NCBI GenBank assembly: GCA_041743835.1
Contig: JBGTLW010000111.1
Span: 1 to 26,410, forward strand
DNA from: JBGTLW01 sp041743835
Lineage (GTDB): Bacteria; Planctomycetota; Phycisphaerae; Phycisphaerales; Phycisphaeraceae
Reading direction: 5' to 3'
Length of the DNA stretch: 26,410 nt
Each line of letters starts with the position of its first letter. The stretch's first letter is position 1. Below are positions 14,031-23,025 of the stretch, piece by piece. The notes under the pieces are model-generated. The model was not told the origin of the DNA. It searched no databases and was given only the letters and a program-made list of their open reading frames with translations. A program made the position numbers and the translations under genes.

Positions 14031-16613
14031 ATGCGTCTGTTTGCCGGTTTGTGTGCCGTTGTGCTGGTTACGGTTCTGTGTGGCTCGTCGGGGGCGGCGG
14101 GGTGGGTCGCTTCCGACACCGTACACAACCCCGTGAACCTCACGCACACCGACGCGCTGGTTCGGCTCAAGGTCACGGTGCCGCAGGCCGTGGGCCACGC
14201 GAATGTCGGCGTCCGGGTCGCGGGCCAGCCTGTGCCCCACCAATTCGATGAGCATGGCCAACTGTGGGTGGCAGTGACGTTGGCCCCGATGCAGGGGGTG
14301 ACGTTCGAGGTCAGCGACCAGCCCACGCAGGCCTGGCCCGGGGTGAAGCTCGACGGGCCGGTGAGCGACGCGGTTGCCGCGTTGGTTGGCGACGAGGCAA
14401 AGGTCGAGGCTGGCCCGCTTTTCGTGCGTTACCACACCGTGACGCCAGGCGGTCATCATCGCCAGGTCACCGCCCAGCCGGGCAAGCCCTTTGCGGTGGT
14501 CGAGGAATGGGTCGCGGCGGGTGGCGAGGCGGACAGCAGCTTCGAGCTAAGCCGGGGCATGACCGGCCAACTCACCGGGCTGATGCGCCGCTGGTACCAA
14601 GGGCCATTCCAGGCTGCGGATGGTCTGGAAACTGTGAAGCTTGAGAACAGCGCCACCCGCGTGCCCGGCGCACTGATCCACCTCCAGCCGCGATGGACGC
14701 AGGGCTACGACGATGGCTGGTTCTTTGGGGTGACCGATGGGCAGCGGATGGCGGGGGTGTTGCCGTTGCGCGCCGGGCTTTGGCGTTGGCCCCACGAGGT
14801 CAAGCCGACGGTCCGCGCTGAGGATGGCCGCGTGTTTGTGGACCTGTCCGCCAAGCGTGGCCGCAACCACTGGCTGCTGCTGGTCGGCCCCCGTGCCTTG
14901 GCCGATCAGGTCCACGACATCGCCCGGCGGGAGGGCTTCGCGCCGCTGGACAAGCTGCACCACACTTACGTGTTGGGCCCGGCGAACGAGGGCGAGAAAC
15001 CCGCCAACGTCGCCGACTTTTACTCCAACCAGACCAACCCGACGGACATGATCCGCCGGTTCGCCCGCGCTGCGCTCAAGGATGCGCAGGACGGCAAGAC
15101 ACGCACGGGCCTAGCCGCGGCCTACGAGTGTCAGGCCCGGTTCGATGCCGACTGGTACGGCCGATACGAGCATGGCTGGTCGCCTATCAACCCCAATTTC
15201 CACACCGATTTCATGAAGCTGCCGATCCTCCAGGCCGCCATGCTGCGCAACGACCCGTCGTTTGCCCACGTCCGCCAGCTTGCGGAGGATGCGTTCCGTC
15301 GGGACATGGAATACGCGGTAACGCTGCCCGGCGGGGCGGGTCAGGAATGCCCCGGCTATCAGGCCCATGCCGCGCAGCAGTGGCTGGCGCTCCTGCCGGT
15401 CGTGAAGCAGCACCTGGGTTTTGACCCGTCGTCGTGGCCCCGGTGGAAAGCGACGGGGCGGTTCATCCTCCACAGCTCCCAGCCCGACGGCGCGGGCAAG
15501 CGCGCGTTCCACCCCGGCGGGGACACGCACCCCGGCCAGCCCGACCCCGCCGCGTTTGCACGGCAACTCGGTTACGAGGCGGACCCACGGCAGATGGTGA
15601 CGGAAGAACTGCCGGGGTTCGGCGTGGTCTTCCGTGACAAGCCGGGCACGGCAGAGGAAACCTATCTCGCCTTCAAGGCCGGGCCCAACCGCGGGCACTA
15701 CCACGGCGACCAGCTCTCCTTCCACCTCAGTTTCAATGCCCGGCCAGCCGCGGTCGATCACCATGCCTCCTACAAGCCACGCCCCGGCCAGGAGCACATG
15801 CACAACCGCCTGTCCTTCGCGGCCGACGGCATGGACCACGCGAACATGGATGGCCACGAAAGGCTCATCGCTTTCAAGGCCACTGCCGCGGTCGATGTCG
15901 CTGTGGCGCAGGTCGAGTCGCCACGCTTGCGGAAGGTGAAGGAACTGCCCCCGGAAGATTGGGATGATGCGACGGTGACGCAGTGGTTTGATAAGCCGCT
16001 GACCTATCGCCGAACGATCGTGTTCATCAAGGGTGCGAAAGATGCGGACGGCAAACCCATCAAGCCGTTCTTCATCATCCGCGACCAGTACGAAGGCCCG
16101 AGCCTCGATGTCACCCTCAACATGCACGGCCTGGGAGCCGACGCGAAGGTGGAGGGCCCCGCGATCCGCTTCGACCGATTGAGCGCCTATGTCGTCAAGC
16201 CCGCCGCGTTCAAGCCGCAGATGTTCAACTGGGAGCACGACAACGGCGGCCGGGAGCAGACGGTCAACCCCCGCATCACCGAGTCGGGCGAAACCGTGGA
16301 GTTCATCACGCTGCTGTGCCCCGGCGATAGCAGGCCAAAGGTTGATACCACCCCGGCTGGTGTGCGCGTTGGCGATACGCTGGTTGAGTTCGGCCCGGGC
16401 TTGCCCGACAAGGACAAGCGGACCGGGCAGGCCAGCTTCGGCGTCACGGTGCAGCGAGGGTCACAAGACCTGCTCCGCCTCGGCGCAGACGATATCGATC
16501 TGCACCGAAGCCAAGGCGAGATCGGACTGTTTGTGCCGGACGTGGGTTATCCGTTTGGGCCGATCCCCGATTGGCTGATCGAGCAGCGCGGCATGGGTGA
16601 CGCTGCGGAGTGA
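14031..16613 (+). CDS. Secreted heparinase II/III-like polysaccharide-lyase family protein
   Basis: The 860-residue product begins with a signal peptide (MRLFAGLCAVVLVTVLCG, cleavage near residues 22-24). An N-terminal beta-rich part follows, then a probable helical toroid in the middle (about 330-500, including ECPGYQAHAAQQWLALLP). At about 552-580 is the segment GHYHGDQLSFHLSFN..PAAVDH, which resembles the conserved H-GD-S-G-P--D strip of heparinase II/III (PF07940)-type lyases. The rest is probably a beta-sandwich. These enzymes cleave uronic-acid polysaccharides by beta-elimination outside the cytoplasm. GGGAG precedes the ATG with a 6-base spacer. The similarity is partial and no substrate can be inferred. 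It diverges from phoB, so shared control by phosphate is possible but unproven. Confidence 0.65.
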   Translation: MRLFAGLCAVVLVTVLCGSSGAAGWVASDTVHNPVNLTHTDALVRLKVTVPQAVGHANVGVRVAGQPVPHQFDEHGQLWVAVTLAPMQGVTFEVSDQPTQAWPGVKLDGPVSDAVAALVGDEAKVEAGPLFVRYHTVTPGGHHRQVTAQPGKPFAVVEEWVAAGGEADSSFELSRGMTGQLTGLMRRWYQGPFQAADGLETVKLENSATRVPGALIHLQPRWTQGYDDGWFFGVTDGQRMAGVLPLRAGLWRWPHEVKPTVRAEDGRVFVDLSAKRGRNHWLLLVGPRALADQVHDIARREGFAPLDKLHHTYVLGPANEGEKPANVADFYSNQTNPTDMIRRFARAALKDAQDGKTRTGLAAAYECQARFDADWYGRYEHGWSPINPNFHTDFMKLPILQAAMLRNDPSFAHVRQLAEDAFRRDMEYAVTLPGGAGQECPGYQAHAAQQWLALLPVVKQHLGFDPSSWPRWKATGRFILHSSQPDGAGKRAFHPGGDTHPGQPDPAAFARQLGYEADPRQMVTEELPGFGVVFRDKPGTAEETYLAFKAGPNRGHYHGDQLSFHLSFNARPAAVDHHASYKPRPGQEHMHNRLSFAADGMDHANMDGHERLIAFKATAAVDVAVAQVESPRLRKVKELPPEDWDDATVTQWFDKPLTYRRTIVFIKGAKDADGKPIKPFFIIRDQYEGPSLDVTLNMHGLGADAKVEGPAIRFDRLSAYVVKPAAFKPQMFNWEHDNGGREQTVNPRITESGETVEFITLLCPGDSRPKVDTTPAGVRVGDTLVEFGPGLPDKDKRTGQASFGVTVQRGSQDLLRLGADDIDLHRSQGEIGLFVPDVGYPFGPIPDWLIEQRGMGDAAE

Positions 16614-16637
16614 TCGCGGTTGATGCGGCTTGTGGTG

Positions 16638-18296
16638 TCACTGGGCGTCGGGCATCTGGAGAATAACCACATCCACCCCAGCCTGGCCCCCGGCCTGCCC
16701 CCCGGTGGTGTCTGCTTGCGTGATGGCTTGACCCACGACGACGATGCGGTTGCCCCAGGTCGCCATGGTCATCGGTTTGATGCCCGGCAGGGCGGTGGAG
16801 AACGTGAGGCGGAAGTCCTTGTCGTACAGCCGGAGGAACCCCGCGTGGGGCTGGGTGGACCAGGCATCGGGGGTGAAGCGGAAGCCATGGGTTTGCCTCC
16901 CAGCGACCGCGACCCGGCCGTCGGGCAGCCCGACCAGATCGATGGGCCACGCGGCTTGGACCCTGTTGTTCTTGGGATCGCGGCCGAGGATCGTTTCCCC
17001 GCCGAGCAGTTCCGGGTCATCGGGGTTGAGCCGACCGACCGTGCCCCAGAAGAGCGTGCGTCCGCCAAAGCCCCACGATTCGCCGCGTAGTTTCTCTGCG
17101 TTGCGGTTGTAGTCGCGCGGGTCGTAGCGCAGCACGGAGTTGCCGCCGTCGCTGATGCCCGCGAAGAGCACGTGGCCGTCGGGCGCGATGTGGATGGATC
17201 GGATGGCCGAGTCCGCGACCAGGCCATTCATGCGCTGGTTCCCGCCGGACTGTGGGTCGGGGTTGTACGCGCGCCAGACGATGCGGCCATCACCATCGAG
17301 TTTGAAGAGGAAGGGCGACCACCACGGCTCGCCCCCGGTTTGTGTGGGTGACCAGCCGACGAGGTAGGTGTGCGAGCCGTCGGTGCGGGTGCGGAGTGTG
17401 CGGGTGCTGCCCAGCGTGTCGTGTGGCCACGGCCGATTGAGGATGGCCGATGCGCGGTCCGGGTCCACGGTGGGGGTGTAGATGTCGTGCTTCCACCTGC
17501 GGTGCTTGAGGTCGGGCGACAGGCGGCTGAGGTGATCGGGGACGTAGAAGAAGTGGTCTTCGGTCGCGGGGTTGTCTTGGCCGGGGTCGCGGACGTAGCC
17601 GCCGTCGTGTGACACGACCACATCGCCATCGGAAAGCAGCGCGAGGCCGACCGGCTGCCAGCGGTCTTCTCGGAGCGGTCGCGGCACGTGCCACAGCGAT
17701 TGCCAGCCCTCGAGCGCGGTGCCCGCTTCCAGCGTTTGCAGGTCGTGCGACAGGCGGAGGACCACGGGCACGCCCCGGCCGTCGGCCTCGGGGTCGAAGC
17801 GGTCGTCGGTCCAGTGGTCGCTTGGGACCTTGTGCGGGGTCTGTCGCTGCGCATCACCGATCACGGCGCTGAAGCCGCCCAGTTTTTCCAGCACGGCCAC
17901 CATGCCCGGCGAGGCATACCCGCCGACGTACACCCCCGCGTCGTTGACCTCCACCGTGGTCAGCATGAGCAGACCCTTGGCGAAGTGGTGCGCGGCGATG
18001 GGCTTGCCCTGTGCATCGAGCCGGGCCACGAATCCGGTGTGGTACTTGCTTTGGTTGTCGGGTTGGCCGGTGAGTTGGGTGTGGGCCGCGTGGGTTGGTT
18101 CGGTGAGCGTGCCCGCGACGTACAGCCCGTGCTCGGGGTGGCTGGCAACACCTTCCACCGCATCGCGTGGCCCGGTGCCCAGGCGTTGCTGCGCGGCCGG
18201 CTCGAGCGCGTGCGCGGTCACGACCAAGATGCCAACCGCCCACCACACTGGCGCGAGACACGCATAGCGCAGCATCCCCCGTTTAGCGCGGGCCAT
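16638..18296 (-). CDS. Exported propeller-like protein of unknown function
   Basis: From the ATG at 18296 the product has 552 residues: a basic n-region (MARAKRG), a hydrophobic signal (WWAVGILVVTAHA, cleavage near AHA|LE) and a long repetitive beta region. Recurrent strand pairs with Asp-Gly turns suggest a beta-propeller or SBBP/WD-like fold: GLYVAGTLTEP, AGVYVGGYASP, DGDVVVSHDGG, DGHVLFAGISDGG, DGRVAVAGRQTHG and NRIVVVGQAI. No catalytic motif is recognised. The frame stays open to 18428, but that extension is encoded by a tandem palindromic repeat and is probably leader DNA; an ATG at 18275 is also possible. It converges with the heparinase-like gene, 24 bases apart. Confidence 0.65.
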   Translation of the reverse strand: MARAKRGMLRYACLAPVWWAVGILVVTAHALEPAAQQRLGTGPRDAVEGVASHPEHGLYVAGTLTEPTHAAHTQLTGQPDNQSKYHTGFVARLDAQGKPIAAHHFAKGLLMLTTVEVNDAGVYVGGYASPGMVAVLEKLGGFSAVIGDAQRQTPHKVPSDHWTDDRFDPEADGRGVPVVLRLSHDLQTLEAGTALEGWQSLWHVPRPLREDRWQPVGLALLSDGDVVVSHDGGYVRDPGQDNPATEDHFFYVPDHLSRLSPDLKHRRWKHDIYTPTVDPDRASAILNRPWPHDTLGSTRTLRTRTDGSHTYLVGWSPTQTGGEPWWSPFLFKLDGDGRIVWRAYNPDPQSGGNQRMNGLVADSAIRSIHIAPDGHVLFAGISDGGNSVLRYDPRDYNRNAEKLRGESWGFGGRTLFWGTVGRLNPDDPELLGGETILGRDPKNNRVQAAWPIDLVGLPDGRVAVAGRQTHGFRFTPDAWSTQPHAGFLRLYDKDFRLTFSTALPGIKPMTMATWGNRIVVVGQAITQADTTGGQAGGQAGVDVVILQMPDAQ

Positions 18297-18417
18297 CAGG
18301 CCCCGCGTTTCGGTCGGCCGTGAAGCGCGAAACGGATATCCCATGATCCCCCGTTTAGCGCGGGCCGTTCGGCCCCGCGTTCCCGACGACCGTGACACCA
18401 GAATCGGATATCGCATG
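18274..18417. repeat. Two tandem 72-bp palindrome-containing repeats
   Basis: Copies at 18274-18345 and 18346-18417 both begin ATCCCCCGTTTAGCGCGGGCC and end GGATATC(C/G)CATG; I count 13 differences in 72 positions. Each contains a short hairpin, GGGCC-ATCA-GGCCC in the first copy and GGGCCG-TT-CGGCCC in the second, so the arms are kept while the loop changes. The repeats overlap the 5' end of the propeller-like frame, where they would encode duplicated (R/M)ARAKRG segments. They look like a REP-type mobile or structural element. Confidence 0.7.
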
Positions 18418-18447
18418 ATGGGACGCATTATGGCAAAACAAGCCGAT

Positions 18448-19257
18448 TCACGCGCGTGCCCATGCCCGCGTGATGGGCCAAGGCAGGTACACGATGACGA
18501 AGCTCAAAAACGCGAGGCCCATGAGTTTGAACAGTCGTCCCGGCCAATCGCCGAGGGCTGAGAGTAATGTCGTGGTGTCGGGCAGGTCCGGCGCGAGGTA
18601 GCCGTAGTTCCAGCCGAAGATCAGGTCGATCGGCAGCACCACCGCGACATACCCCGCGGACACGATGCAGGCCCGGCCAAGGTCCATGAGCGTCGGGCGG
18701 AACCCGGCGACCACGATGTCGTAGATCGCGAAGCCCACGACAATCCCGTGGTTCAGCCAGAAAAGCCAGTACGTCGGCGAGCTCGGCCCCTCCTGCACCA
18801 CGGGGGTGACAAACCCCTGCAACGTCAGCGCGAAAGCCCAGAAGTAGAGCACTGCCCGCAGCGTCCGCGAGCGGCCCCCGGTGAGCAGGACCACCCCCGC
18901 GAGCAGGTTGCCCAGGTCGCAGATGTGCAGCGGCAGGGTGTGCTTCCAGTCGAACTGCCCCGGCAGGGCGTACCAGAGATTGATCGCCACCCAGCCCGCC
19001 ACCCCCACCAGCCCCAGAAACAGCCGGTAGCGGGCCTCTTGGCCGTGATAAGCCAGCACCCGCCCCCACTGAACCGCCAGGAAAATCACCAGCCCCGAGA
19101 TCAGCACCCCCAGCCCGTGGTTGCTCGACCCCGGCCAGGTCCGGCGGGGCGGCTCACTGGCACCGGCGCCGGCCCCGCTGTCGGCCACAAGACCTACCAC
19201 CGCGTCGGCGGTGCAAAGCAGGGTTGTTAGCAAATCATTTGCGTGCCACAGGGTCAT
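18448..19257 (-). CDS. TIGR02206/YwaF-like integral membrane protein
   Basis: The 269-residue protein has about six or seven spans. The strip LPLHICDLGNLLAGVVLLTG lies near residues 125-145, and PVVQEGPSSPTYWLFWLNHG and GWNYGYLA follow; these match the TIGR02206 (Bacillus YwaF) family. That family is related to eukaryotic TMEM164, which is reported to act as a membrane acyltransferase on ether phospholipids; the conserved His and Cys are visible in the LHICDL motif. Lipid modification is therefore a reasonable guess, but the bacterial function is not established. The ATG at 19257 lacks a clear Shine-Dalgarno and leaves about 45 soluble residues before the first span, so the true start may be downstream. 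It diverges from the acyltransferase gene at 19320. Confidence 0.72.
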   Translation of the reverse strand: MTLWHANDLLTTLLCTADAVVGLVADSGAGAGASEPPRRTWPGSSNHGLGVLISGLVIFLAVQWGRVLAYHGQEARYRLFLGLVGVAGWVAINLWYALPGQFDWKHTLPLHICDLGNLLAGVVLLTGGRSRTLRAVLYFWAFALTLQGFVTPVVQEGPSSPTYWLFWLNHGIVVGFAIYDIVVAGFRPTLMDLGRACIVSAGYVAVVLPIDLIFGWNYGYLAPDLPDTTTLLSALGDWPGRLFKLMGLAFLSFVIVYLPWPITRAWARA

Positions 19258-19319
19258 TGCAGGTACACTACGGTGACAGGGCGTGGCAGGGAAGCGTGGC
19301 CCTGATTGGGGACCAAGTT

Positions 19320-21146
19320 ATGTCCAGCGGATTCATCAATCTACAGCCGTTTCGTATCCAGGCCAACGGCCCCGACCCGCTGCGCCGGACACTGATCCGC
19401 GCCGCGGGGCCGGCGGTGGAACGCGTGCTCGCGTTCCCCACCCTCAACGAGATATACGCTCAGATCCAGAGCCGGATCGGTGATGACCGCCACTTTGCCG
19501 ACAAAGCACTCGACGCGTTGAGCGTCCGCTACAGGTCGCGTTCCGAGGAACTGGCGCATATCCCCACCGAGGGGCCGCTGGTCGTGGTCGCCAACCATCC
19601 CTTCGGCGGGATCGAGGGCATGGTGCTCTGTTCGCTGCTCCGTCGCGTCCGCCCCGATACGAAGCTGCTGGCCAACTATATGCTGTCCGCGATCCCGGAC
19701 CTGCGGGACACGTTCTTCTTCGTCGATCCCTTCGGCACGCCCGAGGCCGCGAAACGCAACCTCGCCTCCATGCGTGACGCGATCGACCACGTGAATCAGG
19801 GCGGCTGTCTGGGCGTGTTCCCCGCGGGTGAGGTGTCGCACCTCAAGCTGCGCCGACGGACGATTGATGATCCGCCGTGGTCCAAGACGGTGGGCAAGAT
19901 CGTGCAGCGCACGGGCGCGGCGGTGGTGCCGGTGTTCTTCGATGGCCGCAACAGCGTGCTGTTCCAGATCGCGGGGCTGTTCCACTCCCGCCTGCGGACC
20001 GCGCTGTTGCCGCGAGAGATGCTCAAGAAGCGCAGCGGGCGCATCCGCCTGCGCATCGGCAAGCCTTTGCCGACCAAACGTCTTGCCTCGTTCGACAACC
20101 CCGAATCGCTCACCAGCTACCTCCGCGTGCGGACGTATGTGCTCAAGCCGTCGCTGCGTTGGCGCGATCGGCCCCGGAGCCAGACGCAGGCGATCCCAGG
20201 CCAGCAGCCGATCATCGACGCCCTGCCGCGCGAGCAGCTCATCGACGAGATCGTGACGCTGCCCGGCCAGCAGAAGCTGCTCACCAGCGGCAGCATGGAT
20301 GTGGTCATCGGCCGGATCGATCAGTTGCCCAGCGTGGTGCGGGAGATCGGTCGGCTGCGCGAGATCACCTTCCGGCAGGTCGGCGAGGGGACGGGCAGGG
20401 CCATCGACCTGGATCGGTTCGATCAGGATTACATGCACCTGGTTGTGTGGGACAACGCCAAGCACAACATCGTCGGGGCCTACCGCCTCGGGCCGACGGA
20501 TCGCATTCTGCCCGCCAAGGGCATCGACGGGCTTTACACCTCGACGCTGTTCCACTTCAACCGCAAGCTGCTTAACCAGATCAGCCCGGCCCTGGAGCTA
20601 GGCCGATCGTTTGTCCACCCCGAGTACCAGCGCAGCTTCTTGCCGCTGATGCTGCTGTGGCAGGGCATCGGGCACTACATCGTGCTCAATCCGCAGTACC
20701 GCCACCTCTTCGGCACGGTCAGCATCTCCGCGGATTACAGCTCGATGACCAAGCAATTGCTCATGAGCTTCCTGGAGAACCACCACGACTCGCTGCCCCG
20801 GCTGACCAGGCTCCTGCGGCCTAAGAACCCGCCACGCAGGCAGCCGCCCCGTGGCTGGGAAGCGCAGGAGTTCTCCACCGTCGTCCGCGATGTCAGCGAG
20901 GTCAACGAGTTGATTGCCGACCTGGAGACCGACGGCAAGCAGATGCCCGTGCTCCTGCGGCAGTACCTCAAGCTCAACGGCAAGCTGCTGGGCTTCAACA
21001 TCGACCCGGACTTTGGCAACGTGCTCGACGGGCTGATGCTCTTCGATGTGTCCGAGATCCCTCGGCCCACGCTCAACAAGTATCTGAGCAAGGAAGGCGC
21101 GGCCTCCTTCCTCGCCCACCACGGCATCGCCACGCCCAAGGCCTGA
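19320..21146 (+). CDS. Bifunctional PlsC-like / OlsB-like GNAT acyltransferase (OlsF-type)
   Basis: The ATG at 19320 has GGGGA with 7-base spacing and gives 608 residues. The N-terminal half is a PlsC-type acyltransferase (about 75-250) with NHPFGGIEG (92-100) as acceptor motif and FPAGEVS (167-173); the usual Asp of the first motif is Glu here. The C-terminal half (about 325-570) is an OlsB/hemolysin-type GNAT, with GAYRLGPTDRI, ELGRSFVHPEYQRSFLPLMLLWQG (426-449) and the closing LPVLLRQYLKLNGK-like strip. The two-domain order and length match OlsF, which in Serratia and Flavobacterium makes ornithine lipids by N-acylation of the amino acid followed by O-acylation. A glycine- or other aminolipid is equally possible. 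It is a likely peripheral inner-membrane enzyme using acyl-ACP. Confidence 0.78.
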   Translation: MSSGFINLQPFRIQANGPDPLRRTLIRAAGPAVERVLAFPTLNEIYAQIQSRIGDDRHFADKALDALSVRYRSRSEELAHIPTEGPLVVVANHPFGGIEGMVLCSLLRRVRPDTKLLANYMLSAIPDLRDTFFFVDPFGTPEAAKRNLASMRDAIDHVNQGGCLGVFPAGEVSHLKLRRRTIDDPPWSKTVGKIVQRTGAAVVPVFFDGRNSVLFQIAGLFHSRLRTALLPREMLKKRSGRIRLRIGKPLPTKRLASFDNPESLTSYLRVRTYVLKPSLRWRDRPRSQTQAIPGQQPIIDALPREQLIDEIVTLPGQQKLLTSGSMDVVIGRIDQLPSVVREIGRLREITFRQVGEGTGRAIDLDRFDQDYMHLVVWDNAKHNIVGAYRLGPTDRILPAKGIDGLYTSTLFHFNRKLLNQISPALELGRSFVHPEYQRSFLPLMLLWQGIGHYIVLNPQYRHLFGTVSISADYSSMTKQLLMSFLENHHDSLPRLTRLLRPKNPPRRQPPRGWEAQEFSTVVRDVSEVNELIADLETDGKQMPVLLRQYLKLNGKLLGFNIDPDFGNVLDGLMLFDVSEIPRPTLNKYLSKEGAASFLAHHGIATPKA

Positions 21147-21287
21147 CGCGCCTGGGTCAGCCCCTTCTGCCGATCGTGCGCGGAAATGTTCCGGCGGGCT
21201 TGACTTGGAAGGGCTGAACGTGGAAGCTGCTTTCAGCATCTGGTTGTCGGAAGATCGCTTGCCGTCTTTGAGCTAAGGAGTGCAAAC

Positions 21288-22991
21288 ATGCGGATGGGAC
21301 TATTGCCGTGGCCGTGTCGGGTGTGGTGGGTGTTTGGGCTGGGGCTGTGTCTGCTCGCGGCTGGCGCGGCCGAGGCGCTGAGCGCCCGGCAGGTCGCGCA
21401 GCTAGGGCAGGCGGAGACAGCGCTTAAGGCTGCCGAAGCTGACCTGGCTGCGGCCCGCGAGTCCGCAGGCACCGCGGCCAACCCCGCCAAGGGCAGCCGA
21501 CTCCGCCTGACGCAGATGCGGCTGGAACAGGCCAGTCAACGCCTTGCGCAGGCGACAGAGGTGCTGGCGAATCTCCCCGCTGACGACAACGCGGTCAAGC
21601 CCGTGCAGGCCCGGCACGACGCGGTTGCAACAGGCATCGCGGAAGTCCAAGCCATCATCACCCCCCCCGCCCCCGGAAATGCCCCCGGAACATCCCCAGG
21701 CGCATCCCCAGGCGCATCCGCCGATGCGGAGGCTGATAAACCCGCAGACAAGCCCGCGACAGCCCCCGCGCCCCGGCTGGATTACAGGCAGGAGAAGCTG
21801 CTCAAGGATGCGCAGTGGTATCTGCGGGAGACGATCGGGTACAACGACAAGGCCGCGGCCGTGGTCGCGCAGTTGGATGCGGATGGGCCCAAGCCCGTGC
21901 ACAGCCAGGTCCGGGCTGGGCTTGAGTCGCTGGCGACCGGCGTGACCAAGCAGAAGCTCGCGGTGGATTACATCAACCAGTTGCCCGGCGACCACCCCGC
22001 GGTCGCCACCACCGCCAAGGACATCAATGCCGCGGCCGACACGCTGCGCGCGTTGCAGTCCAGGCTTGAGGCGGAGGACGCCCGGCTGTCCAAGTTCACC
22101 GGCATGGAGAACTACCCGCAGTACAACGCGGACTTTGAGCTGTTGGGCGATCTGATCGGGCGGTACAGAGACTTCGAGTTCATGGTGCAGCAGCCCGAGA
22201 AGCTCGCGGCCATCATCGCGGAGGACGGGCAGGTGATGGCCGAGGTGAAGCGCATCGCGGTGACCTACCTGCCGCTGGTCGAGCAGAAAACCGACGCGGG
22301 CGCACGGATGGAGAAGCGGTTTGCCTATTTCCAGGAAAAGCGTGGCGTGTTTGCGGGGCATCTCATGGCCTACAAGGAGAAACTGCCCGATCTGTTTGCC
22401 GCCGACATTGCCGAGGCGCAGCGCCTCGCAGATATGGCTGTGGAGAATCGCAACGCCCTGTTCTTCGGACCCGATGGTGGAATCGCGCAGAACTTTGGTT
22501 TTGCGGAAGACAAACTACAGGTGCTCTGGGCCTTCGGCGAAGAAGAGGCCAAGCCCTACGTCGCACAGTTGGAGGAAGCCCGGGCGCAGATCGCCCAGCG
22601 GGCCGCGGCCATGGAGAGCCAGATTATTGCCGCCAACACCCCGCCGGAGGAACGCTTCAAGGGTGAGGACCGGGATGCGATTGTGAAGGTGGCGACCGAG
22701 GCGTGGGCCAAGCAGCAGCCCGACGCGGAGATTCTTGGCGCCCGCATTACCTCGCCGGCATGGGCCCGCGATACTCGCTGGGAGTGGTTCAACGGGTCGT
22801 TCCGCAAGTACGATTCATCACACGTCCAGGTCCAGCTCTTGGTCGGGCACGACAAGGAACTGGTGGTGATCCGGCCCATCAACGTGTACATGAATCACCT
22901 CATGGCCGACACCCTGGGCGGTTACCCGATGGACACGATGGAAGAGAAGCTGCTCCCGCAGCGGTTTTTCTCGCGGGATAAATTGAAGTGA
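21288..22991 (+). CDS. Exported coiled-coil protein of unknown function
   Basis: The 567-residue product has a strong Shine-Dalgarno (AAGGAG, 7-base spacing) and a signal peptide whose hydrophobic core is VWWVFGLGLCLLAAGAA, with cleavage near AEA|LS (about residue 30). Residues about 32-105 form a heptad-like helix rich in Ala, Gln and Glu. A Pro/Gly/Ala linker follows at about 120-160, then long helices to about 460, and a compact C-terminal domain (WARDTRWEWFNGSFRKYD, then HVQVQLLVGHDKELVVIRPINVY). The C-terminal part looks conserved and folded, but I do not recognise a family. It lies 141 bases after the acyltransferase gene, with its own plausible leader. Confidence 0.7.
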   Translation: MRMGLLPWPCRVWWVFGLGLCLLAAGAAEALSARQVAQLGQAETALKAAEADLAAARESAGTAANPAKGSRLRLTQMRLEQASQRLAQATEVLANLPADDNAVKPVQARHDAVATGIAEVQAIITPPAPGNAPGTSPGASPGASADAEADKPADKPATAPAPRLDYRQEKLLKDAQWYLRETIGYNDKAAAVVAQLDADGPKPVHSQVRAGLESLATGVTKQKLAVDYINQLPGDHPAVATTAKDINAAADTLRALQSRLEAEDARLSKFTGMENYPQYNADFELLGDLIGRYRDFEFMVQQPEKLAAIIAEDGQVMAEVKRIAVTYLPLVEQKTDAGARMEKRFAYFQEKRGVFAGHLMAYKEKLPDLFAADIAEAQRLADMAVENRNALFFGPDGGIAQNFGFAEDKLQVLWAFGEEEAKPYVAQLEEARAQIAQRAAAMESQIIAANTPPEERFKGEDRDAIVKVATEAWAKQQPDAEILGARITSPAWARDTRWEWFNGSFRKYDSSHVQVQLLVGHDKELVVIRPINVYMNHLMADTLGGYPMDTMEEKLLPQRFFSRDKLK

Positions 22992-23000
22992 GTGATGAAG

Positions 23001-23018
23001 CGCCGGTGTATCCCGGCG
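23001..23018. terminator. Possible weak bidirectional terminator hairpin
   Basis: CGCCGG (23001-23006) and CCGGCG (23013-23018) form a perfect 6-bp stem with a 6-base loop in the 34-base gap between two convergent genes. No T-run follows on either strand, so its terminator role is suggested only by its position. Confidence 0.25.
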
Positions 23019-23025
23019 GCACCGT

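Noticed and set aside
15111..16238. 375-codon minus-strand frame inside the heparinase-like gene
   Set aside because: Antisense shadow with no ribosome site or domain.
19341..20555. 404-codon minus-strand frame opposite the acyltransferase gene
   Set aside because: Antisense of two well-matched acyltransferase domains; its composition is typical of a shadow.
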